64,000 nucleotides of DNA from Segatella copri (lineage in GTDB: Bacteria > Bacteroidota > Bacteroidia > Bacteroidales > Bacteroidaceae): the NCBI RefSeq assembly GCF_019249655.2, contig NZ_CP137557.1, forward strand, positions 1,857,001 to 1,921,000, written 5' to 3'. This document shows, piece by piece, positions 42,525 through 51,575 of this stretch (its first letter is position 1; each line of letters begins with the position of its first letter). A model generated the notes under the pieces. The model made no database searches. It saw only the letters and a list, made by a program, of their open reading frames with translations, and was not told where the DNA came from. A program made the position numbers and the translations under genes.

Positions 42525-43514
42525 CTACATTCTAATATTATAAAGATTATGCCAAGAGCAACTGGACCGATAGGTTACATAGAGCACCGATCTCCGAAGA
42601 AAGACGAGACTGGCAAGTATTTGATTCATCCTGTTGCTGGTGCCGGTAAACGAAGCCGAGCGGGGCAGCCGGTTGAAGTTCTCCTTGTCCAGCTCGTCGT
42701 CATTGATGATGGCAAATTCTACTATCTTTCTCTGAGCATTTCCCTTTTGGTTGAGCGAGAAATCATCTGTGTAGTAATCTCTTAGCTCGTTGGATAATAA
42801 ACTTCTGAGAAAAGTACTCTTATGCAGTCCCTGTGTCGTTGAAACCAGGGTGAGCATTACGCTGTTGGCATGTTTCTCGTCGTATCCTGCCATCTGCGCC
42901 ACCATGGCACGTAGCCAGATTCTTCCCATTTTCTGGCAATAGTCCGACGGGTTGATGCGGCGAAGGAAGTCACCGATTCTGTCCTTTCCGTCCCAGGTTC
43001 CTCTCACTTTGTCGATATAGCTGCGGATAGGATGATAGGGGTGGGCGTACTTCGACTTGATGAGTCGCTCTACGAAGTGGTCACGCACGAAGATGCCTGC
43101 CTCCTGCACCTCGATGGCAATGGTGTTGATGGCATACTTGTCGATGATTTCGAAGTCATGCTTGATTTTGCCTTCTGAATCATATTCTTCTGTCTTCACC
43201 ATTCCTTTTTCTTCATCATTCTTCTTTCGATATTCGAAAACATCGGTGATGACATTATATCGGAACTCATAGTTCTCCAGCAACCATTTCTGCATATCCG
43301 TGATGGGGCGCAGGTAGTTGCGGCTGCGTTTCTTGTACTGAGCCTCTTCGTCGGCCTCTTCCTGTTCCTTCTCCTTTTTGAAGACGTCCTTCTGTTTCTG
43401 AAGGTTGTCTTTTTCCTGCTGGAGTTTTTCTTTCAGCAGATCATTCTGCTTTTCGAGCGCTGCGACATACTGGGTATCGTCAATCAGTCTCTTCAGTGTT
43501 TTTCTAATGTTCAT
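42525..43514 (-). pseudogene. VapE-type (virulence-associated E/primase-like) protein, truncated
   Basis: The 329-codon frame starts with a coiled-coil region (about 15-60), then the VapE-like domain: Y-H-P-I-R-S-Y-I, W-D-G-K-D-R-I, the P-loop-like S-T-T-Q-G-L-H-K-S-T-F, I-N-D-D-E-L-D-K and F-T-G-T-S-N-R. About 25 residues normally found between the E-L-D-K and N-R-L-P-R segments are absent. After G-T-S-N-R (near 42632) the family resemblance stops and the frame continues into the antisense of another gene's start. The C-terminal part of the gene is missing, so it is judged a remnant of an integrated element. Confidence 0.7.
42549..42632 (+). pseudogene. N-terminal fragment of an unidentified small protein
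   Basis: Behind an intact promoter, ATG 42549 opens M-P-R-A-T-G-P-I-G-Y-I-E-H-R-S-P-K-K-D, then E-T-G-K-Y-L-I-H-P. Near 42632 the sequence becomes reverse-strand vapE. I do not recognise the family; a small DNA-binding protein of the VapE cassette type is a guess. The coding fragment is about 28 codons. Confidence 0.5.
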
Positions 43515-43556
43515 GTGTTATTACCATTAGTTTATACTTAAAGTTTTATATCGTTG

Positions 43557-43564
43557 CAAAGATA
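43557..43564 (-). promoter_or_regulatory. -7 promoter element of the VapE remnant
   Basis: TATCTTTG on the minus strand, 43 bp before the ATG at 43514. The stretch 43565-43862 has no gene that I can support. Confidence 0.55.
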
Positions 43565-43862
43565 CAACAATAATTCATCGTTTGCAACACTTTCATCGAT
43601 AAATGTTGCAATAAACCCAAGGGGAACAAAGAGGGTTTCCTTGAGGGAGTAATAGCCTACATCTGAAGGCATTACCCCTCCTTTTTTTCCTATCTCTTTC
43701 TCCCTCAGGTAAGGGTTTCTTCTCCCTGTAGTATATGTTCCTTCGTTTACTCTTATTGAAAGCGGCGAGAAATGTCATTGATGAAAAATGCCTTCACACT
43801 TAAGCGGATGAATATCAGAAGATTGCTGGTGATGTGAAAGGAAAATGAAAAATAAATAAAAT

Positions 43863-43912
43863 AAGGGTGTATCAGAAACCATGAAGCTTTCTGATACACC
43901 CTTGTTTTATTC
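43863..43912 (-). terminator. terminator of the Rpn-type gene
   Basis: A 16-bp perfect stem (43863-43878 with 43888-43903) flanked by T-rich sequence on both strands. Confidence 0.8.
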
Positions 43913-43930
43913 TCTTCTATTTATATTTCT

Positions 43931-44818
43931 TTAATTGATTTTGCTGATTTGCTCAGGTGAAAGACCAGTATATTTCATAACAAGTTCTTTCGACATACCA
44001 TCAGCAAGCATACGCTGTGCAGCATTTATATTTGCCTCATTAGAGCCTTCAGCTCTTCCTTCAGCTCTTCCTTTTGCCATACCTTCGGCTCTGGCTTCTG
44101 ATTCTGCGGCAGCCATGCATGCCAAATTATCGCGAGCAATCCAAAGACTGTTCTCGTAGGCTTCCCATTCTTTCTTCGAGAGTCTGTGACTGTCGGCATA
44201 TTCCTCAAGTTTCTCGAAAATCTTCTTTTGTGCCGTCCAAGGCATTCTTGTTAATGCTTCCATATGAGTCAATACATAAATCCATTTATCAAAATCACTC
44301 TCACATTCCTCTGGCTCTTTTTTGAAAAGAGGCAGGGCCAAGTAGATGAAGCGAAGCTTGTTGGAAGCTTGCTCTTTGCTCTCCTTATCTGCCAATATGA
44401 TGTCTGTTCTGAACTTGTTTACTTCGCCTGCCTTTGGCATATAGTTCATGAAGCAAACTGTGTATATCGGCAGAAACTTATAGGCATCCTGATTCTCTGT
44501 CTTGCCCTTATCTACCTGTTCCAGAATACTTCTGCAGGCATAGCAGATGGAGCGGTCCAGAAAATTGGGTTGCCACTTGTTCTGCATTTCCAGGATGAAT
44601 CGCTCGCCAGTGTCGGTTTCGCAGAAAACATCGTAGATAATGCCTCGCTGATCTTTGGTCTGGGGCAATTGCTCCTTGTCTTTGAATACTACGTCCTTGA
44701 CGTGGAGCTATCCCTCCAGCAGATCGTTGAGAAAGCTAATCAGCAAATCCTTGCTGAATTCTTGACCGAAGAGGCGCTTGAAGCCCCAATCGGTGAAGGG
44801 GTTGATGTACTTTGCCAT
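43931..44818 (-). pseudogene. Rpn-family PD-(D/E)XK nuclease/putative transposase with an in-frame TAG
   Basis: From ATG 44818 the frame reads M-A-K-Y-I-N-P-F-T-D-W-G-F-K-R-L-F-G, the standard start of the Rpn/PD-(D/E)XK transposase group. Codon 37 is TAG (44708-44710), after which the same frame continues unbroken to 43931. The nuclease core follows: Y-D-V-F-C-E-T and F-I-L-E-M-Q-N-K (D...ExQ). The tail has an A-E-G-x-A-K-G-R repeat and ends G-L-S-P-E-Q-I-S-K-I-N. One substitution would restore the whole 295-residue protein. Either the gene is dead, or the amber codon is read through, or a shortened product is made from an internal start. These proteins promote RecA-independent recombination. 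Confidence 0.75.
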
Positions 44819-44852
44819 CTTGTTAGATTTTAATTGTTCTTAAATCTGATGA

Positions 44853-44860
44853 CAAAGATA
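44853..44860 (-). promoter_or_regulatory. -7 promoter element of the Rpn-type gene
   Basis: TATCTTTG on the minus strand, 35 bp before the ATG at 44818. Confidence 0.6.
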
Positions 44861-44935
44861 CGTTGTTTTTTTGTAAACTCCAAATATTTAATCGATTTTT
44901 GCATAAATAATCGAAAAATTATAAATACGCTGTTG

Positions 44936-45171
44936 TTCTCCTTATTCCAATCCCCACATATCATTCAGCATACTAATAGCTGACTCCGAACGGAATACAT
45001 GATTGCGGAAGGTGATGATGCCTTTGGGGGCAAGGTGGTCATCGAAGGAATTGACCAGGAAATCTGCTTCGAGCAGAATGCGATAATCGAGGCTGGTTAC
45101 ATCCTTATAAGTATGATGATGAGCAATGAGCCAGCAGATTCTTTCTGTCTGCGTGGCGCATCGCCACCATC
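44936..45171 (-). pseudogene. internally deleted copy of the HD-domain gene at 60334-60843
   Basis: Bases 44936-45152 align without gaps to 60328-60544 (offset 15392) at high identity, including the stop codon and 6 bp beyond it. Bases 45153-45171 then match 60771-60789. The roughly 226 bp in between, encoding the HD metal-binding motif, are deleted. At 45172 the copy abuts a TonB-receptor remnant. It can encode no functional enzyme. Confidence 0.85.
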
Positions 45172-45711
45172 ACAGGTACAGTTTTTTATAAGACGACATC
45201 CGAACCTCTTGACTTCGCTACAGTCGTTCTTGTGAACCCGGAAACGGGTGCACCGCTGCCTATTGGCATCACAACCGATGAGAACGGAGTGTTTATCATC
45301 CTCAATGCACCTTCGGGAAAATATATTGTCCGTGTCAGCATGATTGGTAATGTCACACAGGAACGTGAAATCGCAATAGGGGATTCGGAGATAAATCTTG
45401 GAAAAATAGAACTTGCAGAGGACACCAAGTCGCTTCAGGAAGTGGTCGTCACCGGGCAGAAAAGCCAGTTGTCGGTCAATGCGGAGCGCAGAATTTTCAA
45501 TGTAAGCTCAAACATAGCCGCCACCGGTGCTTCTGCCGATGAACTTCTTGCCGCTGTCCCGTCGGTTGATGTAAACAGCGAGGGAGAAATATCATTGCGT
45601 GGCAATGCCGATGTCCTTGTGTGGATAAATGGCAAAAAGATGGGGATGGACGATGACAACCGCGCCCAGATACTTCGTGTTCCTTCGTCTGGGTACGAAT
45701 TTCAGACCTGA
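45172..45711 (+). pseudogene. TonB-dependent receptor remnant, N-terminal piece
   Basis: The frame enters directly from the breakpoint with G-T-V-F-Y-K, then E-P-L-D-F-A-T-V-V-L-V-N-P and a CarboxypepD_reg-like domain (G-V-F-I-I-L-N-A-P-S-G-K-Y). A plug-domain start follows: L-Q-E-V-V-V-T-G-Q-K and L-L-A-A-V-P-S-V-D-V, then W-I-N-G-K-K-M-G. The start codon and signal peptide are missing. After R-A-Q-I-L-R-V-P-S (about 45690) the sequence jumps to the barrel in another frame, and this frame ends at 45711. Confidence 0.7.
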
Positions 45712-46399
45712 TGACAGGAATGATGTTTACCTGAGTGCAATCGGAACGCTCGGACACAAATGGGGACGTACGACAACCACTCACCTTAGCAATGTGCCGG
45801 GGCAATGGGTCGGCAATGTCAATAATATGCGTGAAAGTGGCGATACCCGTGGCGCAAACGTCATGCTTGGTTACAAGCACACGTTCAATTCCGACCATTT
45901 TATCGACATGAACGTGAGTTATAATATATGGAGGGGTCCCAACGACAACCAGTTTCATGAAAATGAGACTTGGGCCGACGGCACGGAGGAATCCATCTGG
46001 CAAAGCCAGCATCAGGATGTAAAAATCAGAAACTGGGAAGCAGCGCTTGATTATTCATTACAGGCATTGCCGTGGGACATGACTTTCCAAGCCACAGACC
46101 GGTATAACTCGCGCCGTATCACCGCGCAGGGCACGCTGGAACCCGATTGGGATGTCGAAGCCGGGGTACGCAAAAATATCGGTTCTTGGGGCATATCGTT
46201 TCTCTGCAAGGATATTTTCAACTCAAAAGAGACGAACAATGTCCTTTATGGGAACGGCTACTCGCAGTCAATCCGCAAATGGTCGGGAGGTCGCACATTA
46301 CGTCTGGCAGCCACCTATACCTTCGGCAAATCCGACAGTCGTGAGCATAATCGCCACAACCACATCGACACCGGTGGCTACGGAGAAGAGCATCATTAG
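45629..46399 (+). pseudogene. TonB-dependent receptor remnant, beta-barrel piece
   Basis: From about 45690 a different frame encodes outer-membrane strands: F-V-F-L-R-L-G-T-N-F-R-P, N-V-M-L-G-Y-K-H-T-F, N-W-E-A-A-L-D-Y-S-L-Q and the closing L-R-L-A-A-T-Y-T-F-G-K, ending His-rich. It is much shorter than a full barrel, so the plug end and much of the middle have been deleted. Base composition looks somewhat richer in GC than the neighbourhood, which may mean foreign origin. Confidence 0.65.
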
Positions 46400-46644
46400 G
46401 AAAGACAAAAAAGAGGGAGGTTCTTTGTATGAGAATTGCTGTCACAGATTGATGCATCGTGCAAGACCTGTAGGTGGCAAACATGTTTATCAGTTCCTAC
46501 ATCATTTTCCTTATCATTATCTTGTCCATTCCCCAACTTTTTGAGGAATAGTTCCACACTATTTCCCCAATTTTCACAACCCTAATTTATGGCACAAAGT
46601 TGATAAATATCTGTAAATCAACGGTATCACGGTTTTATCTATTT
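46400..46644. other. intergenic region upstream of the sigma-54 promoter
   Basis: No gene seen. GTTGAT (46599-46604) and ATCAAC (46617-46622) form a perfect inverted repeat centred about 62 bp before the predicted start of the next gene, where an activator could bind. Confidence 0.35.
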
Positions 46645-46664
46645 TTTGGCACATTGGTTGCAAC
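46645..46664 (+). promoter_or_regulatory. sigma-54 (-24/-12) promoter
   Basis: TTTGGCACATTGGTTGCAAC matches the RpoN consensus TTGGCAC-N5-TTGCA. The GG (46648) and GC (46660) are exactly 12 bp apart, as required. Transcription would start near 46673, about 73 bp before the ATG at 46746. Confidence 0.65.
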
Positions 46665-46745
46665 TATGAATAGCGGGTTCGATAATGAATCCACAAAACA
46701 GAGTAAATAACAATAAATTAGTAACAATTTAAAATAGATAAGATT

Positions 46746-47081
46746 ATGAAGAAGTTCGTTTTTGCAGCTATCGCAGCTATGGTAATGGTTTCAGTAAGCA
46801 ACGTATTTGCATCAGGCAAAATGATGATAGATAATTCTGAAGTAGTTCCAGTTGATACAGTAGCACCTGAAACTCCTAAGGATTCAGCAGAGGTCAGCAC
46901 TCCTGTTTTGCCACAGGCTGGTGCAGAGGATTCTACAGATCAGGCTACTCCTGCAGAGACAACATCTGAAGCAACAGAGGCTACTTCTGAAGCAACAGAG
47001 GCTACATCTGAGACTCCAGCAGAGTCTGTAGATACTGCTCAGGCAGAGCAGCCTGCAGCACAGGCAACTGTTTCTGAGTAA
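46746..47081 (+). CDS. secreted low-complexity Ser/Thr/Glu/Ala-rich protein
   Basis: A 111-residue protein with signal sequence M-K-K-F-V-F-A-A-I-A-A (to about residue 23, F-A-S-G). The mature part is nearly free of hydrophobic or aromatic residues and carries T-S-E-A-T-E-A repeats, encoded by a 21-bp tandem duplication at 46965-47006. It lacks a lipobox but resembles the 57-residue lipoprotein at 25476 in signal sequence and composition. A candidate sigma-54 promoter lies upstream and a terminator downstream. Function unknown; a flexible envelope or secreted protein. Confidence 0.75.
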   Translation: MKKFVFAAIAAMVMVSVSNVFASGKMMIDNSEVVPVDTVAPETPKDSAEVSTPVLPQAGAEDSTDQATPAETTSEATEATSEATEATSETPAESVDTAQAEQPAAQATVSE

Positions 47082-47265
47082 GCAGTTCTCAGATATAACT
47101 CAATTCTAGGCATACACAAATGCAACACATTTTGCAGTACATATATATAGATAGATAAAGAAGTAGAAAGAGTTTTCATCAAGGTAAAAGTTTATATTTA
47201 GGTTTAAATTGCAGTTTTATTATCTCAAAAGATAAATAGGATTTTAGGTTCGGTTTATGAAAAGT

Positions 47266-47305
47266 GAAGCCTGTCGGCAGTGATGCCGGCAGGCTTCTGC
47301 GTTTA
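47266..47305. terminator. terminator between the Ser/Thr-rich protein gene and the RND permease gene
   Basis: GAAGCCTGTCGGCA pairs with TGCCGGCAGGCTTC (47266-47279, 47284-47297) with one G-T pair. The T tract is weak. Confidence 0.6.
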
Positions 47306-50300
47306 CTGCTTCCTCAAACTATACTTGCCGTGCTTGTCGAACACGAGCCAATAGAGCACAGGTAAGATGGTGGCGATGAGTACCATCGAGATAAGCGTAC
47401 CGAAGAAGATAACGGCTCCCATTGGCGACCACAGCGTATTGTTCTCTACCATCATAGGCAGTACGCCTACCGAGGCGGCTGCCGATGTAAGGAAGATAGG
47501 GCGCATGCGGCGCTCGCCAGCCTGGAAGGCGGCTTCCTTTACCGATAACCCCTTGTCGCGGCGCAGTTCCTCGGCATAGTCGAGCATGATGATGCCGTTT
47601 CTTACCAGGATACCCATCAGGCTCACAATGCCCAATATGCAGGTAAGACTCACGTCGAAACCCGTAACCAGAAGGCCTATCGCTGCACCGAAGATGCAGA
47701 GCGACATGGACGAGAGATTCACCAGTGCCAGACTGATGCGCTTGAAATGGAAGAGCAGGATGAAGAAGATGATCAAGGCTGCTATCATCACGCCCGATGT
47801 AACCTGAGGAAGGGTTTCGGCATCCTTTTCTGCCATACCGCCAATCTCCCAATCAAGACTGGAATCTAGCGGGAGTTTGGATACTTCCTGCTTCAGTTCG
47901 TTGGCCAATTGGTTGGCATTGAATCCCCTTAAAGGTTCACCTATGATAGAGATGGTACGCACGCCGTTTCTGCGTATGATGCTGCCGTCGTGCCAGTCGG
48001 GCGAAATCTTAGCCAGCTGGCGGAGTGGAACGCTCGATGTTCCTCCCATCACGGGGATGTATTCATTGGCAAGGTCGCTGTCGTTTTCCGATTTCAGAAC
48101 CATCTTCACCGGATAGTCGCCTTCCCAAAGGGTGGCCATCGGGATGCCATCGCCAAAATGAATGGCAAGGTCGGCAGAGAGTATGGTCTTGTTCACACCC
48201 AGCCGGTTGGCCTCGGTAGCATCTGGAGTTACCCTGATGCCAGGCAGGGGCTCTTCGTAGTTGGTACGAATCAGGTTGATGCCTTCTATCTTGTGCATGC
48301 AGGCTTCTATCTTCCTGGCGGCAGCCTTCAGGTCGCCCATGCTGTCGCCGCTCACTCTTACTTCGATAGGGTAGGTGGCGTTGTTGTAATCCATCTGCTT
48401 GAAGCGGATGTAGCAGTCGGGAAAATAGTTGGAGTATCGGTCGGCATATCGGTCGAGTACCTCTTCTGTGGCATCGTTATCTACCGTATTCACGATAAAC
48501 TGTGCAAAGTTCTCACCGCCAATCTGTGGCGCATAGGTGGTGTGGAAACGGGGTGAACCCTGGCCAACAAACGTGGTTACGGCTGTTACCTGCGGGTCGC
48601 GCTGCAGAATGTGGGCCATAGAATCTGCCACCCGTGCGGTTCTTGCAGCGGTGGTTCCGCTAGGCAGATAGAACTCTACGGCAAACTGGTTTCTCTCGGC
48701 GATAGGCATCATTCTCTGCGGAAGATGTACGAAGATGATGGCTCCGGTGCTCACCAGCATGATGCCCACAGCGAGGGTGGTGCGTGGAAAGGCGAAACAG
48801 CGTTTCAGCAACCAGGTGTACCCCATCTGCAGATAGTCAAGCGGCTTTTTGCGGGCGTTGGGCTTGTGCAGGCTGCTGATGCCCTGGTGAATCACCATAT
48901 ACTGTAAATAAGGTGTGAGCAGCAGCGAAACCATGAGCGAGATGCTCAGGATGATGAACATGGCCCAGGGGAATGATTTTACGAAATCGCCCATGTCGCC
49001 ATGCATGGTAAAGAGGAATGGGAAGAAGGTGAGCGAGATGCTGAGCGTGGCAGAAAGCACCGACATGAAGAACTCTCTAGGAGCGGCGATGGCTGCATGC
49101 CAGCGCGACATGCCATGGCCCAGCTTCTCCATGTAGTTGTCGATGATAACCACGGAATCATCCACCACCATACCCAGTGTTACGATGAGGGCAGCCAGTG
49201 TAACGGTGTTCAGCTCCATGCCGAAAAGATAGAATATGCCCACCGACGAGAAGATGGTGATAGGGATACTGAGGGCTGATACCTCTGCCACGCGGCGCGG
49301 CATGAGCAGGATAACCACGATGATGACGGAGATGACCGATATGAGCAGCTCGCGCAGGAAGGTTAGCACCGATTCGCTTACCACCTTGCTCTGGTCGGTA
49401 ATGGTATTGATGTGTACATCGCCGGGCAGGGACTGTTCAAAATCATCCATCATCTTGTGTACGTCTCTTCCCATCTTCACGATGTCGTTTCCCGGTCGCA
49501 TTTCAATGGATAGGAGCACGCATTTGTTGCCGTTGCTCTTGATGTATTTATTCAGTTTTGGATATTCTCTTTTAATCTGTGCGATGTCCTTCAAGCGCAC
49601 GATGTTACCCTTGGGGTCGGAATATACGGTTTGTTCCGCCACATCCCGCTCGTTGTTGTAGGAGTCGGTGATGTGGATGGGCAGGTTGAGGTTGCCCATC
49701 TCCAGGTTTCCGCTCACGGTGGTGAAGCCCTGCAGGGCAAGGTCGTTCAGAATCTTATAGGGACCGATGCCGTATTTGGCCAGTTTGTTCTGGTCCAGGC
49801 AGATGCTTATCTGTTCGTTTTCCAGTCCGTAGGTTCGCAGGTTCGAGATGGCATCAATGCGGCGCAGTCTGTCCTTCAGCTGGTCTATGTATGTATTCAG
49901 TTCCCTATAGGTTTTCTGCTTGCTTTCCATCGTGATGAGCAGGGCAGAGGTGTCGGCGATGTCATCCACAGCCTGCAGGGCAAGGACACCAGTAGGAAGG
50001 GAGCTCTTGAAGGCCTGCAGGCCATGCTTGAACTTGCTCCAGAAGGCATCCCGGTCCTCCACGTCGTCGTTGAGTTCCAGGAACACGATCAGCATGCCGT
50101 CCTTACTCTGGGTATAGGTCTTTTTCTTGTTCACCTCCTTGTATCCGAAGATGAAGTTCTCCAGCGGTTTAGCCACCCGTTCTTCCACCTCTCCGGATGT
50201 AGCGCCCGGATATACGGCTACGCAGGCACCCTGCCTGATGGTGAATTGCGGCATCTCCTGCTTGGGCATGATGCAGATGCCGAGTATGCCTAGAAATACG

Positions 50301-50455
50301 AGCATGCCCATCAGAAGCATCACGATGTTGTGGTTGCACATCGCCGACTCGATGAACGAGCGCTTGATGATGCGGTTGGGCTTCCTGGTGATGCGTGCCT
50401 TGATGTGGTCGCGAAGGGCGGTGTCTCTCTCCGGTTTGTTTGTCTCTTGATTCAT
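47303..50455 (-). CDS. RND-family efflux permease (AcrB/HAE-type)
   Basis: A protein of about 1050 residues with the classical RND plan: one N-terminal helix (N-I-V-M-L-L-M-G-M-L-V-F-L-G), a large periplasmic loop, helices 2-6 with V-T-L-G-M-V-V-D-D-S-V-V-I-I-D-N (the proton-relay Asp pair), a second loop and helices 7-12. ATG 50455 is preceded by GGAGGG, a strong ribosome-binding site; the GTG at 50470 is part of that site rather than the start. The adaptor gene precedes it by 20 bp. No outer-membrane channel gene accompanies the pair. Confidence 0.9.
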   Translation of the reverse strand: MNQETNKPERDTALRDHIKARITRKPNRIIKRSFIESAMCNHNIVMLLMGMLVFLGILGICIMPKQEMPQFTIRQGACVAVYPGATSGEVEERVAKPLENFIFGYKEVNKKKTYTQSKDGMLIVFLELNDDVEDRDAFWSKFKHGLQAFKSSLPTGVLALQAVDDIADTSALLITMESKQKTYRELNTYIDQLKDRLRRIDAISNLRTYGLENEQISICLDQNKLAKYGIGPYKILNDLALQGFTTVSGNLEMGNLNLPIHITDSYNNERDVAEQTVYSDPKGNIVRLKDIAQIKREYPKLNKYIKSNGNKCVLLSIEMRPGNDIVKMGRDVHKMMDDFEQSLPGDVHINTITDQSKVVSESVLTFLRELLISVISVIIVVILLMPRRVAEVSALSIPITIFSSVGIFYLFGMELNTVTLAALIVTLGMVVDDSVVIIDNYMEKLGHGMSRWHAAIAAPREFFMSVLSATLSISLTFFPFLFTMHGDMGDFVKSFPWAMFIILSISLMVSLLLTPYLQYMVIHQGISSLHKPNARKKPLDYLQMGYTWLLKRCFAFPRTTLAVGIMLVSTGAIIFVHLPQRMMPIAERNQFAVEFYLPSGTTAARTARVADSMAHILQRDPQVTAVTTFVGQGSPRFHTTYAPQIGGENFAQFIVNTVDNDATEEVLDRYADRYSNYFPDCYIRFKQMDYNNATYPIEVRVSGDSMGDLKAAARKIEACMHKIEGINLIRTNYEEPLPGIRVTPDATEANRLGVNKTILSADLAIHFGDGIPMATLWEGDYPVKMVLKSENDSDLANEYIPVMGGTSSVPLRQLAKISPDWHDGSIIRRNGVRTISIIGEPLRGFNANQLANELKQEVSKLPLDSSLDWEIGGMAEKDAETLPQVTSGVMIAALIIFFILLFHFKRISLALVNLSSMSLCIFGAAIGLLVTGFDVSLTCILGIVSLMGILVRNGIIMLDYAEELRRDKGLSVKEAAFQAGERRMRPIFLTSAAASVGVLPMMVENNTLWSPMGAVIFFGTLISMVLIATILPVLYWLVFDKHGKYSLRKQ

Positions 50456-50475
50456 ATCTTTTCCCTCCACTTTTT

Positions 50476-51531
50476 TTATCGGTTATCGCTTTTTGCTGTA
50501 TCTACATTCATTCCTTCCGAAACTTTCTGCTGGCCATTGATGATAACCTGGTCGCCAGCCTTCAGTCCCGAAAGGATGACGATGCCATCGCCTTCGAAAT
50601 CGCCGGTAGTTACGGGTTGCTGATGCGCCTTTCCGTTTACCACGGTCCATACGAATCGGGAGTTATCTACATCCAGTTCAATGCTTTGTGACGGAACGGT
50701 GATGTGGAATGGGGTAGCAGCGCTACCCTGCACCTGGGCGTTGCATACCATGCCTGGGAGCAGACGGCCCTGCGGATTGGTGATGCCCACCTTGACATCG
50801 TAGGTATGCGAGATGGGGTTGGCATCGATGCCTTTTTCTGAAATCGTTCCCCGGAAAATGGCACCCGAAAGAGCGGCTACCGTCAGTTTCACCTTGTCGC
50901 CCACGTGCAGATGAGATATTTCAGCTTCGGGTACGGATATCTTGGCGTTGACTTGTGCCACATTGGCGAGTTTCAGCACAGGCTGTCCGGGGAGCACATA
51001 GGTTCCCAAGTCCACGTTCTTGGCAGCGATGACACCTGCAAAAGGAGCTGTGAGGGTAGAGTGGGAGAGTTGCTGGCGGGCGATGCTTTCAGCCGCCTTT
51101 GCCTGTTCCAGTTTGCTTTCTATCTCCACCCATTTCATATCCGAGATGGTTCCCGACTGGTGCAGGGGCAGGAATCTTCTGTAGGCATCCTGCGCCTGTT
51201 TCAGGGTGGTGAGTGTTGCCCGGTGAGCCTCCTTCACGGTGGTAGGGTTGATGGTGGCGAGCAGCTGTCCCTTGCTCACTCTATCTCCTTCTTCCACCCG
51301 TATGGAAGTGATGTTTCCGGCTATCTCGAAGCTGAGTGTAGATCCAATCTTTTCCTCGATGGTTCCCACATAGTCTTTCGCTCCCCCCAGGTTTGTATTC
51401 CCCACGGAGATAGTCTCAACTTTCACGTTTTTCTTCTCTAGCTTTCTGGCTTTTTCGGTGCATCCCGCCAGCATCATACAGCTGATAATGAATGCGACAA
51501 GCCATCCCGTTATAACATCTTTCTGTTTCAT
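50476..51531 (-). CDS. RND efflux periplasmic adaptor lipoprotein (MFP/HlyD-like)
   Basis: A protein of about 351 residues from ATG 51531, with a signal peptide and lipobox L-A-G-C-T. A lipoyl/barrel-sandwich half-motif (V-E-E-G-D-R-V-S-K-G-Q-L-L-A), a coiled-coil hairpin and a second half (L-T-A-P-F-A-G-V-I) mark a membrane-fusion protein. It should couple the RND permease to a TolC-type channel encoded elsewhere. An ATG at 51570 is rejected, because the -7 boxes at 51557-51564 and 51568-51575 lie at or over it. Confidence 0.9.
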   Translation of the reverse strand: MKQKDVITGWLVAFIISCMMLAGCTEKARKLEKKNVKVETISVGNTNLGGAKDYVGTIEEKIGSTLSFEIAGNITSIRVEEGDRVSKGQLLATINPTTVKEAHRATLTTLKQAQDAYRRFLPLHQSGTISDMKWVEIESKLEQAKAAESIARQQLSHSTLTAPFAGVIAAKNVDLGTYVLPGQPVLKLANVAQVNAKISVPEAEISHLHVGDKVKLTVAALSGAIFRGTISEKGIDANPISHTYDVKVGITNPQGRLLPGMVCNAQVQGSAATPFHITVPSQSIELDVDNSRFVWTVVNGKAHQQPVTTGDFEGDGIVILSGLKAGDQVIINGQQKVSEGMNVDTAKSDNR

Positions 51532-51556
51532 ATTGATTACATTTTGTTGTTTTTTG

Positions 51557-51575
51557 CAAAGATAATGCAAAGGTA
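51557..51575 (-). promoter_or_regulatory. promoter region of the efflux operon (two overlapping -7 candidates)
   Basis: Minus-strand TATCTTTG (51557-51564) and TACCTTTG (51568-51575), either of which could serve the adaptor gene. Confidence 0.55.

Noticed and set aside
43593..43778. 61-codon minus-strand frame between the VapE remnant and the Rpn gene
   Set aside because: Low-complexity sequence with no start context or family; treated as non-coding.
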